Translations under genes and position numbers: made by a program
Notes under the pieces: model-generated
The model's input: only the letters and a program-made list of their open reading frames with translations
The model's database searches: none
Told to the model about the DNA's origin: nothing
NCBI RefSeq assembly: GCF_001650695.1
Contig: NZ_LWQS01000049.1
Location: 67,777 to 131,776 of the forward strand
DNA length: 64,000 nucleotides
Direction of reading: 5' to 3'
Source: Chloroflexus islandicus
GTDB taxonomy: Bacteria; Chloroflexota; Chloroflexia; Chloroflexales; Chloroflexaceae
Shown: one piece after another, positions 41,258 through 50,439 of the stretch
Layout: every line of letters begins with the position of its first letter
Numbering within the stretch: the first letter of the stretch is position 1

Positions 41258-41836
41258 TCATTCTAGCCAAACGCGAATACGCCGCTCCAGCTCGCCGATG
41301 TCTTCGGGGCAGCGCTGGCGAATGCGCTCGTAGCGGCGCGCTGCCTCTTGCCCTAACGTGCGCCTCCCGCCACCCGGTTCATCGCTCACGCCACGCTGGC
41401 GCGCAAGCTGGTCAAAATAGCGTTCTTTTGGGTTTAGCTAAGCACGAATGCTTGCCCACGACCATCCATCGAGCAGGTCGTGACCGGCTAACAGCCAGAC
41501 CTCAATCTCTTGCCAAGCATGCTCAGCCAGAAACAGCCGTGACTCAGGCAGCAGCGCTTGCGCAGTGCGCTCAAGTTCATCTAGTCGCTGTCGGCGATGT
41601 TCGTCGCCATCACGGTCAACGCAGAGCAAAAAGAGATCAACCATTCCCTTATAGCGATCAATAATCTCACCGATCCGCTCGGCTTTCAGTGCTTCACCGA
41701 TACCGCCGAGCAATGGATCGCGGCAAACGACGATACGGGCGCGTGGTCGTCCAATCGCCGCCATCATCGCAGTCACTAATGGTTGCAAAATATACTGATC
41801 TTTCCGAAAGTCTTCTGGAATAACCAGCACTCTCAT
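41258..41836 (-). pseudogene. TOPRIM-like DUF4276 protein interrupted by in-frame TAG
   Basis: The frame opens at ATG 41836, overlapping the ATPase stop by four bases. The first 132 residues hold VLVIPEDF (E8) and LLCVDRDGDEH (D74, D76), the E...DxD TOPRIM pattern, and HAWQEIEVWLLAGHD. Codon 133 (41440-41438) is TAG, but the same frame continues for 59 sense codons to TGA at 41260-41258: LNPKERYFDQ..., SDEPGGGRRTLGQEAARRY, CPEDIGELERRIRVWLE. That tail is what full-length DUF4276 proteins end with, so the gene is a single-stop disrupted version of a ~192-aa protein, or the stop is read through. It is the likely nuclease-like partner of the upstream ATPase. A sequencing error must be considered. 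Confidence 0.82.
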
Positions 41837-43071
41837 CGCGCTTCCTCAGCCATCAAAGTGACCGCGTCTTCTAACCATCCCGACTCATGGAGACGCGCGA
41901 GATCGTGTTGGTCAATGACGCGCTGCGCTTCGGGAATGTCGCGGAGCCGGATGATACGGGCATCAGCTTGATCGGCTAGCCGATACGTGAGCGTGATGTG
42001 TTGGCGCGTTTCCGCGCTTGCAAGTCGCAGCACTTGCGGCGAGTGCGTGCTGGCGACCACTTGAAGCTGGCCTTGTTTGGTCTGGCGTTCAATAAGCTGG
42101 AGCAGCAGATGAAGACGGGTAGGGTGCAGACCATTGTCAAGTTCTTCAAAAAAGTAGAATCGAGCTGGTTTCGGGCCGAGCAAGGCGGCCAGCATGCCAA
42201 GAAAGCGCAACGTCCCGTCCGACGCGCTGTAGGCGCTGACCTGAGCGCCGTTTTCCTCGACAAGGCTGACCAAAATTCGCCCAATTTGGTCGGATGGGAA
42301 GGCGAAGTCAACCGCATCCATCGGCGTCAATTCTCTGAGCCATGCCCGCAAGGTTTCTTTACGCTGAGGATCAGCGCACATAGCGTACAGCACAGCGGAA
42401 AGGTTCTCACCTTGATCACCGAGGACGAGTTGGCCCGGAAATGACGCTTGCCGCATCGCCTGCGGATTCAAATCCAGAAAACGCATGTCAGCGAGCGTGT
42501 CTAGACCCAACTGGAGCTGCTCGCGCACTGCTGAGGTTACTTTTGGGTGATCAACGCACTGGGCCAGAATCGTTTGATGACGAGAGAGCGTTTGGGTAGG
42601 CGTCCGGCCAAGGCCGGCCTTGCGCACGCGCACCCGGATATGGGCCGGATCATGAGGCGCCACTGGCTCTGATTCAAATAGATACTCGTCGTTAACTGCC
42701 AAACGCTCAGATGTGACGAGAGGCAACTGGTTTTGCAAGGCCACCTCAATGCGATACGTCATGGTTTGCGTATCGCTTTTCCCCGGTATGGAAAACGTCA
42801 CTTCCAACCCAAATTGCTGCGCGCCAAACGCAGCAATCTCGCGCGTGCCGCCGCGGATGCCGCGCCATTGCAATACCCCGCCTTCACCATACTTCTCGCC
42901 GATAATCTCGGCAAGGCTGTACCCGCGCCCAACCCCGTGGAGAAAGCGGAATGCGTCGCGGAGGTTGCTTTTCCCGCTCGCATTGGCGCCAACAATCAAC
43001 GTGAACGGGCCAAGGTGGAGCGTGCTCTGCCGAAAGTTTTTGAAGGCGGTGAGGCTCAGGCGCTGGATCAT
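41833..43071 (-). CDS. AAA-type SMC-like ATPase (AAA_21), partner of the TOPRIM-like gene
   Basis: 412 aa from ATG 43071 with GAGGAG eight bases upstream. Motifs: Walker A GANASGKSN (28-36), ABC-like signature SASDGTLRFLGMLAAL, Walker B FYFFEELDNGLHP and switch His STHSPQVL. This is the AAA_21 family, ATPases resembling the heads of SMC/RecF and of OLD nucleases. The gene is coupled to a TOPRIM-like gene by a 4-bp overlap. Pairs of this type resemble the arrangement in OLD/PARIS/AbiL-like antiphage modules; that role is inferred here. The AT-richer gene is enclosed by direct repeats of 0.8-0.9 kb. Confidence 0.9.
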   Translation of the reverse strand: MIQRLSLTAFKNFRQSTLHLGPFTLIVGANASGKSNLRDAFRFLHGVGRGYSLAEIIGEKYGEGGVLQWRGIRGGTREIAAFGAQQFGLEVTFSIPGKSDTQTMTYRIEVALQNQLPLVTSERLAVNDEYLFESEPVAPHDPAHIRVRVRKAGLGRTPTQTLSRHQTILAQCVDHPKVTSAVREQLQLGLDTLADMRFLDLNPQAMRQASFPGQLVLGDQGENLSAVLYAMCADPQRKETLRAWLRELTPMDAVDFAFPSDQIGRILVSLVEENGAQVSAYSASDGTLRFLGMLAALLGPKPARFYFFEELDNGLHPTRLHLLLQLIERQTKQGQLQVVASTHSPQVLRLASAETRQHITLTYRLADQADARIIRLRDIPEAQRVIDQHDLARLHESGWLEDAVTLMAEEAR

Positions 43072-43161
43072 GCACAGCTCCTCACAGGGGCTTTAACAGG
43101 CTGATCTTCGATGATTGAGATTATAGCATGGTTGGACAGATAGCCGGCTCCGCAGAGGGTT

Positions 43162-44103
43162 AACGCCAAGGCGCAAAGCGGGCAAAGGCGCAGAGATTGT
43201 TAGCGCAAAGACGCGAAGAACGCAGAGGGCGCAGAGAGATGTGGGATGGTGATCGTTCGCTGCGTCCTCCGCGTCCCGTTAGTCCCCCTCCCCCAGCGGG
43301 GGAGGTGGTCAGGGGGTGGGGGCCATCCCCCAGCGGGAGAGGGGGCCGGGGGGTGAGGGCCGACGGCCACACTGCACTCCAATCATATCTTTTTTGTGTC
43401 TTTTGCGTCTTTTTGCGGCTATTCCTCTTCCGCCGTGCGGTGGGAGCAGGGGCCGGGAGGCGAGGGCCAGCAGCCCGCGTAGCGGGCTTCGTAACCTTAG
43501 CCCGGCCCTTCAGGGCCGGGTACGAGCTGAGGCATCCGTCCCGCTCAAGCGGGAGATTGCTTCGGTCGGGCGCCACCCTGCTGCGCGAGGCGCCGCCACT
43601 CCCTCGCAATGACATCTAGGACACGCCAGCGCAACACAAACCCCTCTCCCTACACGTGGGGAGCGGGGCGCTGCGTTATCTCGCTCGATCTCTAGCGCTG
43701 CCGAATACCACACAGCGCTCCAATCAGATCTATTTTGTGCCTTTTGCGTCTTTTTGCGGCTATTCCTCTCACCCCCCTCCCCCAGCGGGGGAGGGGCAAG
43801 GGGTGGGGGCCATCCCCTCTAGCGGGGGCCGGGGGGTGCGGGCCAACGCCACGCAACGCTCCAATCATATCTTTTTTGTGCCTTTTGCGTCTTTTTGTGG
43901 CTATTCCTCTCACACCCCCTCCCCCAGCGGGGGAGGGGGCTGTGCGCGCCTCCACTCCCCCAATGTCATTGCGAGCCGAGCGAAGCGAGGCGAAGCAATC
44001 CCCCGCGAGCACGGGATCCGTCCTCTCAGGCATGGGTTCCGCCGAAGGGGGAGATTGCTTCGGGCGCTGCGCGCCCTCGCAATGACAGGTCGCGCACGGG
44101 AGC
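43162..44103. repeat. Direct repeat block B, right of the ATPase/TOPRIM pair
   Basis: Carries near-exact copies of the left block: 43162-43269, 43455-43713 and 43963-44103, in the same order and orientation. Three further copies of a unit with TTTTGCGTCTTTTTGYGGCT and CCCCCTCCCCCAGCGGGGGA lie at about 43738-43800, 43870-43930 and 44104-44250. No gene is supported between 43072 and 44256. Confidence 0.88.
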
Positions 44104-44256
44104 CTGCGCTTACCCCCTCCCCCAGCGGGGGAGGGGCAAGGGGTGGGGGCCATCCCCTCTAGCGGGGAGAGGCGGGGGGTGCGGGCCCACGCCACACCGC
44201 GTTCCAATCAGATATGTTTGTGCCTTTTGCGTCTTTTTGTGGCTATTCCTCTCCCG

Positions 44257-46260
44257 TCACCTACCCATCTGCACAGCGCGCAGCTCCTCTAGTGGGATAT
44301 GGCAGCGCAGGCGATGACCATCGCCGGCTTCTCGCCACGGTGGTTTCTCGGTGCGGCATATATCGCCGAGCGCGCGCGGGCAGCGTGGCTGAAACGGGCA
44401 TCCAGTGGCCGGCGCTGGGATCATAGCCTCGGCTTCGCGGAGGCGTATGCCGTGTGGGTTGGTGGCCGCCAGCAAGGCTTCGGTATATGGATGCAGCGGC
44501 GGGTTGAGCACTGATGCCACAGGGCCTTCTTCGACGATCTCGCCGCGGTACATCACCACGACATCGTCGGCCAAGTAGCTCACCACTGCCAGATCGTGGG
44601 TGATGAACACATAGGTGATGCCGGTGCGCTCTTTGATGCTGGCCAGCACGTTCAATACTGCTGCCTGCACTGAGACATCGAGCGCCGAGACCGCTTCATC
44701 CAGCACGAGCAGATCGGGCGTGGCCGCCAGCGCGCGGGCAATCGCCACCCGCTGCTTCTCGCCGCCGCTCAGTTGGTGTGGACGGCGGTTGGCATAGTCG
44801 GGCGGTAAGTTCACCAGTCGCAACAGATCAGGTACTCGCTTGGCCGCCGTTGCGCCATCGAGACCTCCCAGCCGGATTAGCGGCCTGATCAGCGCCTCGC
44901 TAACAGTCAGGGCCGGGTTGAGCGCCTCTTGCGGGTTTTGCAGCACCATCTGCAAGCGCCGCACCTGTTCGCGCGGTCGTTGTTCGATGCGCGGCGCCAG
45001 CGGGATGTCGAGCAATTGGATTTCACCTCCTGACGGCGGGGTCAAGCCGATGAGGCAGCGGGCCAGCGTGGTTTTACCGCTGCCGCTCTCGCCGACGACC
45101 CCTAGCGTGCGGTTGCGCTGCACGGTGAGATCGACTCCCGCCAACGCTTGCACCGCCGGCGCAGTTTTGCCGCGCACCGCGTCCACAAGTGACCGGCGTT
45201 GCGCAATCGTTTTGGTGAGATGATGCGTCGTCAATAACGGCGCTTTGTCCGGTGCGGCGGTGGCAGGCGCCGGGGCCGGCGGCGCGAGGTCGAAGGTGAG
45301 CTGTGACCAGTAATGGCAGCGGGTGGCGTGATCGGGTGCAATCGTAAGCAATGGCGGTCGTTCGCGCCGGCAACGGTCATCGGCCAGCGGGCAACGCGGC
45401 GCAAAGACGCAGCCGTCCGGCAGCGCGCCGGGGGCCGGAATGGTTCCTTCGATCGGTTGCAAGGGATGGCTGTCGTAGCGCAGGCCGGGGTGCGGCAGAC
45501 TGCGCAACAATCCTTGGGTGTAGGGATGGCGCGGCTGTTGGAACAGAGTGCCGGTCGGCGCGATTTCGACCAGCTCGCCGGCGTAGAGCACGGCTGTGCG
45601 GGTGGCGATGCGGGCAACAAGGCCAAGGTTATGTGAAATGAAGAGCGACGCCGGCTGTCGCTCGGCAATCAGATCGGCTAGCAAATCAATCACCGCGGCT
45701 TCGGTCGTCACATCGAGACTCGTGGTCGGTTCGTCGAGCACCAGCAGGCGCGGCGCGCCGTGCAATGCCATCGCGATCAGCACGCGCTGTTGCATGCCGC
45801 CGCTGAGTTCGTGGGGATAGCTGCGCATCACCCGCACCGGGTCAGCGATGTGTACGCGCGCCAACAGCGCAGCAGCTTGCGCTTCAGCAACGGGACGCTT
45901 GCCGCCGATCGCTTCGACCAGTTGCTCGCCAATGCGCAGGGTGGGGTTGAGCGCCGCCAGCGGATTTTGTGGCACCAACCGCAGGGATCGCTCCCAGAGC
46001 GCGCGCAAGGCTGCCCCTTGCGTTTGGGCGAGATCGAGACCGTCGATCAAGACCCTCCCGGCGCTGATCCGGCCATTCGCCGGCAGCGCGCGCAAGATCG
46101 CCAAGCCAAGCGTGCTCTTGCCGCTACCGCTCTCGCCGACGATGCCTACTGTCTCGCCGGCGGCGACGCTCAGGGTTATCTCGCGTAACACCGGCAGCCG
46201 TTGCCGGCCAGTGTGGTATTCAACCGCAAGGTTCTCGACCGAGAGGACGGAAGTTGCCAT
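44257..46260 (-). CDS. Peptide/nickel-type ABC transporter ATPase, DppD-DppF fusion
   Basis: About 667 aa from ATG 46260 (the frame extends further but without family content). It holds two full ATPase domains: the first has GESGSGKSTLGLAIL, LSGGMQQRVLIAMAL and LLVLDEPTTSLDV, then the oligo_HPY-type end CVFAPRCPLADDRC; the second has GESGSGKTTLARCL, LSGGEKQRVAIARAL and LLVLDEAVSALDV, then CPFQPRCPRAL. In most bacteria these are separate DppD and DppF proteins. They energise uptake of oligopeptides, nickel or opine-like solutes. The permease and the binding protein gene lie upstream on the same strand. Only one permease gene is present. Confidence 0.92.
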   Translation of the reverse strand: MATSVLSVENLAVEYHTGRQRLPVLREITLSVAAGETVGIVGESGSGKSTLGLAILRALPANGRISAGRVLIDGLDLAQTQGAALRALWERSLRLVPQNPLAALNPTLRIGEQLVEAIGGKRPVAEAQAAALLARVHIADPVRVMRSYPHELSGGMQQRVLIAMALHGAPRLLVLDEPTTSLDVTTEAAVIDLLADLIAERQPASLFISHNLGLVARIATRTAVLYAGELVEIAPTGTLFQQPRHPYTQGLLRSLPHPGLRYDSHPLQPIEGTIPAPGALPDGCVFAPRCPLADDRCRRERPPLLTIAPDHATRCHYWSQLTFDLAPPAPAPATAAPDKAPLLTTHHLTKTIAQRRSLVDAVRGKTAPAVQALAGVDLTVQRNRTLGVVGESGSGKTTLARCLIGLTPPSGGEIQLLDIPLAPRIEQRPREQVRRLQMVLQNPQEALNPALTVSEALIRPLIRLGGLDGATAAKRVPDLLRLVNLPPDYANRRPHQLSGGEKQRVAIARALAATPDLLVLDEAVSALDVSVQAAVLNVLASIKERTGITYVFITHDLAVVSYLADDVVVMYRGEIVEEGPVASVLNPPLHPYTEALLAATNPHGIRLREAEAMIPAPATGCPFQPRCPRALGDICRTEKPPWREAGDGHRLRCHIPLEELRAVQMGR

Positions 46261-46346
46261 GACTGCTCTTGCCCAATGCAGACCGAAGGGGTGCAAAGAT
46301 GTTTGCCGGCTCAGCTTCGCTCTGCGCTGTGTGCCTGCTCCACCGC

Positions 46347-47174
46347 TTATGAGTCGCTGATTGCCCGGCGCACCCCTTCGGCCATCAGATTGACCCCAAT
46401 CACCAGTAACGCAATCGCGGCTGCCGGGACGTAGAGCGACCACGGCGCGAGCGCGAATTCATTGCGCGCTTCCAGCACCATCAGACCCCAGTCAGGACTG
46501 GGCGGTTGCACGCCAACGCCAAGGAAACCGAGCGAGGCGACCAGAAAGATTGCGTAAGAAAAGCGCAGCGCCGCTTCGACCGCCAGCGTTGGCGCCACCA
46601 GCGGCAACAACTCGCGCCAGAGAATGTACCCCAGCCGTTCATTGCGCATGCGCGCCGCTTCGATAAAGCCGCGCGATTTCAGCGTCAAGACCACGCTCCG
46701 CACCACGCGGGCCACGATCGGGGTATACACCACCACCATCACCAGCAACACGTTCGCGCGTGAAGGGCCGGTGGCGCCAAGCAAGATCAACGCGAGCAAG
46801 AGGGCCGGCAGGGCGAGCAAGCCGTCGAACAGGCGAAAGACGGTCTCCTCCAGCCAGCCTCCCAGATACGTAACACTGATCCCGATGAATGCTCCTACGA
46901 TCACCGCCAAGACGGTGCCGCCGCCGGCCAGCGCCAGAATATCGCGCGCGCCGTAAACGATCCGGCTGAACAGATCGCGGCCCAGCCGGTCGGTGCCAAA
47001 GGGGTGGCTCAGCGACGGCGGTTGGCGGATGAGTTCGGCATTCTGCGCAGTCGGGCTATACGGCGCGATCAACGGCCCAAACAGGGCCAGCGCCAGAAAA
47101 ACAGTCACAATGATCGTTCCAGCCGCGGTTGCCGGATCGGCGAAAAAGGCGCGGCCCAGTCTCTGAACATTCAT
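46347..47174 (-). CDS. Peptide-type ABC transporter permease (DppC-like)
   Basis: 275 aa with about six membrane segments. The N-terminus (VTVFLALALFGPLIAPYSP...FGTDRLGRDLFSRIVYGARDI) is the OppC/DppC signature, and the EAA loop reads EAARMRNERLGYILWRELLP. It is the second permease of such systems; the first (DppB/OppB-like) is not found in this cluster. The gap to the ATPase start is 86 bp and to the binding protein stop 48 bp, so all three are likely one operon. Confidence 0.92.
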   Translation of the reverse strand: MNVQRLGRAFFADPATAAGTIIVTVFLALALFGPLIAPYSPTAQNAELIRQPPSLSHPFGTDRLGRDLFSRIVYGARDILALAGGGTVLAVIVGAFIGISVTYLGGWLEETVFRLFDGLLALPALLLALILLGATGPSRANVLLVMVVVYTPIVARVVRSVVLTLKSRGFIEAARMRNERLGYILWRELLPLVAPTLAVEAALRFSYAIFLVASLGFLGVGVQPPSPDWGLMVLEARNEFALAPWSLYVPAAAIALLVIGVNLMAEGVRRAISDS

Positions 47175-47222
47175 GGTTCTCGCACGCCGGCAAACACCAA
47201 GGTACGTTCGCTCTTGCCCATC

Positions 47223-48842
47223 TTAGACCGCAATCGTTGCCAGATCGGTGCGGCCCGGAAACGCCTTCGCCACATATCCGCGCAACCCTTCACGGTGGGC
47301 GCTGAGTTGAGCAAAGAAATAGGGAATGATAATCGGGCCGCGCTCGATCAAGATCCGTTGTATTTCGCGGTACGCGCGCACCCGCTCGGCTTCATCGAGC
47401 GTGGTGCGAGCCGTGGCGGCCAGCGCGTCAAATTCGGCGTCGCTAAAATGGCTTTCGTTCCATACGGCGCCACTCACCAGCATTACATCAAGGTAAAACT
47501 GCGGCACCGGGCGCGAACCCCAACCAGTAATGCCCAGATCGACCTCTAGCCAGCCGTTGTCGCCGTAATAGACGCTCTCTGGCTCGACGATCACGTTAAT
47601 GTCGATCCCGGCTTCCGCCCACTGCTCTTTCAACACCACCGCCAAATCGGGGCGATCGCCCGAATCGGGTACGTGCAGATCGAGTTTCAGCCCGTCAGGA
47701 TAGCCCGCACTCGCGAGCAACGCGCGCGCTGCCGCCGGATCGCGCGCCGGGAGCGGCGTTGCTTCGGAGTAGTAGGCGCTGAAGAGCGGGCCGATCGGGC
47801 TGTCGCGCCCCACTGCGCCCAAACCGGCTTTCACTTGGCGGAAGATCGCTTGGCGGTCGGTAGCCAGCTTGAGGGCGCGGATCACCTCAGGTTTGTTGCC
47901 CGGCTCCCGGTCGGCGCGCAACCGCACCAGATCAAACCCGTTGGTCGGCGTCTGCACGGCCACAATTCCCGCTGTCTGTTGCAGGGTTTGGAACAGCGGC
48001 GTTGGCATGCGCAGCACCAGATCGACTTGCCCGCCGCGCAGTGCATCAACCGCCGCTGCCTGATCAGCGAAAAAGATGATCTCAAGATTGGCGACCGCTG
48101 GCTTGCCGGTTTGGAAATAGGCCGGATTGGCCGCCAGATCAATCCGGTTCTCAGTGCGATACTCGACCACCTTGAAGGGGCCGGTGCCGTTGAAGCTAGT
48201 GGCCGGATTCGCCGTGCCGGCCCGGAGGATCAAGGCGTGATTATCGGACAAATCGTAGAGGAAGAACGGATTAGGTGCGGATAGGGTAAAGACGACAGCA
48301 GAATCGCCGTCGGCGGCAATCTCGGCGATATTGGCGTAAAGGTCGGCAGTCGGCAATTGCAGTGCGGGATCGCGCAAGCGATTGAATGTCCACACCACAT
48401 CGGCGGCGGTGAACGGGCTGCCATCGTGGAAGGTGACGCCGCTGGCGAGCGTTAGCCGGTAACGCAAACCATCGTCGCTGATCGTCCATTCGCGGGCAAG
48501 GCGCGGAATGACGTTATTGCCGGCATCGATGTCAACCAGATAGTCGTACACGTGATTGAGAATGAGGATTTCGGCGTCTGACGAAGCGAAGGCCGGGTCA
48601 AGCTGCACCGGAATTTCGCTCGCCACGCGCAACCTGCCGCTGGGGCCGCTGCTAGCAGGAGCTGGTGCGGCAGTAGGGGCAGGCGCCGGCGCCGTGCCGC
48701 CGCAGGCTGCCAGCGCTGTTGCGCCGGCTGACAACCCCAGCGCCAATCCAAGGCGCAGAAACGCGCGGCGGCTCATCCGCCCGGCCAACACCTCAGATCG
48801 GGCCATCTGCAACACGTGCAGTTGCTCGTCTGATTGACTCAT
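47223..48842 (-). CDS. Peptide-type ABC transporter substrate-binding protein (SBP_bac_5), Tat-lipoprotein
   Basis: About 539 aa from ATG 48842, preceded by AAAGGA seven bases upstream; an in-frame ATG at 48863 lies before that site. The signal part has a twin-arginine-like SRRAFLRLGLALGL and the lipobox LAAC, indicating export through Tat and lipidation. The mature part has the family 5 fold: LRVASEIPVQLDPAFAS, REWTISDDGLRYRLTLASGVTFHDG, FTAADVVWTFNRLRDP and IPYFFAQL near the end. It captures oligopeptides or similar solutes for the permease/ATPase genes downstream. The true ligand is unknown. Confidence 0.93.
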   Translation of the reverse strand: MSQSDEQLHVLQMARSEVLAGRMSRRAFLRLGLALGLSAGATALAACGGTAPAPAPTAAPAPASSGPSGRLRVASEIPVQLDPAFASSDAEILILNHVYDYLVDIDAGNNVIPRLAREWTISDDGLRYRLTLASGVTFHDGSPFTAADVVWTFNRLRDPALQLPTADLYANIAEIAADGDSAVVFTLSAPNPFFLYDLSDNHALILRAGTANPATSFNGTGPFKVVEYRTENRIDLAANPAYFQTGKPAVANLEIIFFADQAAAVDALRGGQVDLVLRMPTPLFQTLQQTAGIVAVQTPTNGFDLVRLRADREPGNKPEVIRALKLATDRQAIFRQVKAGLGAVGRDSPIGPLFSAYYSEATPLPARDPAAARALLASAGYPDGLKLDLHVPDSGDRPDLAVVLKEQWAEAGIDINVIVEPESVYYGDNGWLEVDLGITGWGSRPVPQFYLDVMLVSGAVWNESHFSDAEFDALAATARTTLDEAERVRAYREIQRILIERGPIIIPYFFAQLSAHREGLRGYVAKAFPGRTDLATIAV

Positions 48843-48915
48843 CGGTTCGTCCTTTCTCTGCAAAACGCGGCTCTCGGCAGGCGCTACCTCCTACGAAAGG
48901 GGTACAGACCTGATC

Positions 48916-48945
48916 TATGGCGTGCGGCAGTCGCACTGCCGCAAT
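48916..48945. repeat. Palindromic element of the CGGCAG/CTGCCG family
   Basis: GGCGTGCGGCAGTCGCACTG with its right arm CTGCCGCAATG lies upstream of the binding-protein gene. No duplicated gene end is next to it. Confidence 0.6.
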
Positions 48946-49020
48946 GTCTCCCCGGCCATAGCCGTTGAGGAGCGCACAGAACAAGTAGTCGCACCCACCC
49001 GTTGATCGCTGTGCAATGCC

Positions 49021-49556
49021 TCACCGCTCAGCGCTCCGCTCCCCGCTCCCGCGCCAGTGAGAGCGGGGCTGGGGGTGAGGGCATGGGGCCGAATAGCCAC
49101 AAAGATACGCAAAAGACGCAACAATCGTCCGTTTTTGTGCCTCTTGTGTCTTTTCGTGGCTATTCCACCCGCGCAGTGAGCTAGCCCTCATTCCCCGCCC
49201 CTTCTCCCATCTGACGGCGGGAGAAGGGGCGCCGCTGAGTGGACAGGAGAGGCACGGCTCAAGCGGCCCACAGCAGCGCCCTGATCCCGCGCCAGAGGGA
49301 GCGGGACTGGGGGTGAGGGCATGGGGCCGAATAGCCACAAAGATACGCAAAAGACGCAACAATCGTCCGTTTTTGTGCCTCTTGTGTCTTTTCGTGGCTG
49401 TTCCACCCGCGCAGTGGGCTAGCCCTCATTCCCCGCCCCTTCTCCCACCTGACGGCGGGAGAAGGGGCGCCGCTGAGTGGACAGGAGAGGCACGGCTCAA
49501 GCGGCCCACAGCAGCGCCCTGCTCCCGCGCCAGTGGGAGCGGGGCTGGGGGTGCGG
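49021..49556. repeat. 238-bp tandem repeat (two copies)
   Basis: GCATGGGGCCGAATAGCCAC occurs at 49081 and 49319, starting two near-identical 238-base units; a partial unit end precedes them. Within each, AGCCACAAAGATACGCAAAA and TTTTGTGCCTCTTGTGTCTT are partly complementary arms of a hairpin, followed by a TCTCCCA.../GGCGGGAGAAGGGGC stem. 48843-49568 carries no supported gene. Confidence 0.85.
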
Positions 49557-49568
49557 GTGAAACAACCT

Positions 49569-50060
49569 CTACCACCCCCATGTACCGGGGCCGCCCTTAA
49601 ACGGCCCGACAATATCGCTGGTAATCCAGCCGCCATAAAATCTGCCCGGTTGCGGAGTCACCTGTTCATCATCGACATAGCAGGCATCCATCGGGCCGGC
49701 GTAGAAGGCGAGATACCCGCGGATGGGCGCGAAATCAGGCGTGGGTTCAAGGTACGACCACGCCGCTTGCACCGCGCTGCGCTCGCCAACCACCACATCG
49801 TAATAAGTAGCGATACCCTTGAATTCGCAAAACGATCGGGCCAGATTAGGGCGCAGGAATTCCATCTGCACATCAGCGGGCGGCACATAGTAGACCGGCG
49901 GATGGCTGGTTTCGAGCACCCGAATCGCATGCCGGCTATCGACCAGCGTGATCCCGGCAAAGATCACCCGGATCCGGCGCGAGGTCGGTTCGAGCCGTGG
50001 CGGGCGCGGATAGTCCCAGACCGATTCTTGGCCGGGGCCGGGCGGAATGCGTTTGACCAT
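49569..50060 (-). CDS. DUF427 family protein
   Basis: About 163 aa from ATG 50060, which has GAGGTG five bases upstream (a GTG nine bases earlier is in frame). The family hallmark is visible: VWDYPRPPRLE, RIRVIFAGITLVDSRHAIRVLETSHPPVYYVPPADV, FCEFKGIATYYDVV and AWSYLEPTPDFAPIRGYLAFY. DUF427 proteins are small beta-rich proteins of unknown activity, often with conserved Arg and Trp residues. The last residues WGW follow a Gly-rich end. No functional context. Confidence 0.9.
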   Translation of the reverse strand: MVKRIPPGPGQESVWDYPRPPRLEPTSRRIRVIFAGITLVDSRHAIRVLETSHPPVYYVPPADVQMEFLRPNLARSFCEFKGIATYYDVVVGERSAVQAAWSYLEPTPDFAPIRGYLAFYAGPMDACYVDDEQVTPQPGRFYGGWITSDIVGPFKGGPGTWGW

Positions 50061-50314
50061 TGTCTTCACCTCTGGCGACAGTGAATACGGCTATCTGCAC
50101 TATACCATGGTTGTGGGGCAGATTCAGCGAAAAAAAGTACGTTGAAGCATTGCCGTAAAAAACTGTCAGCGTTTTATGGTCTATGCCGCGGCCAGCCTCT
50201 TGGCAGCGTGCGCGCGGCGAGGCGGCTCACGCACCAACCCCAGCGCGCATGCAGAGCGAGCCGGCATTTGCCTGATAACCCACTTCCTGCGAGCATGCAG
50301 CGTACAGCTTGCCC

Positions 50315-50378
50315 GCCATTCGTCGCCTATGGCAGATGGCCGGTAGTTGAAAAATGGCGACGAATGGCAGCCATCTGC
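50315..50378. promoter_or_regulatory. Interleaved inverted repeats upstream of recA (pseudoknot-like)
   Basis: GCCATTCGTCGCC (50315-50327) pairs perfectly with GGCGACGAATGGC (50356-50368), 13 bp. GCAGATGGC (50332-50340) pairs perfectly with GCCATCTGC (50370-50378), 9 bp. The arms run A-B-A'-B', so both stems cannot form as simple hairpins at once; as RNA they would form a pseudoknot or two exclusive folds, and as DNA four half-sites. It lies ~60 bp before the recA -35. The rest of 50061-50574 shows no gene. Confidence 0.6.
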
Positions 50379-50439
50379 GCATCGTTTCGCTGTTTGCAGC
50401 GGTATACTAATAGGGAGGAAAAAAAGTAGCGCGCCCCTC

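Noticed and set aside
40122-44103. Insertion sequence or transposon around the ATPase/TOPRIM pair
   Set aside because: Direct repeats are present, but there are no terminal inverted repeats with a transposase or integrase gene, so I call it a repeat-flanked cassette only.
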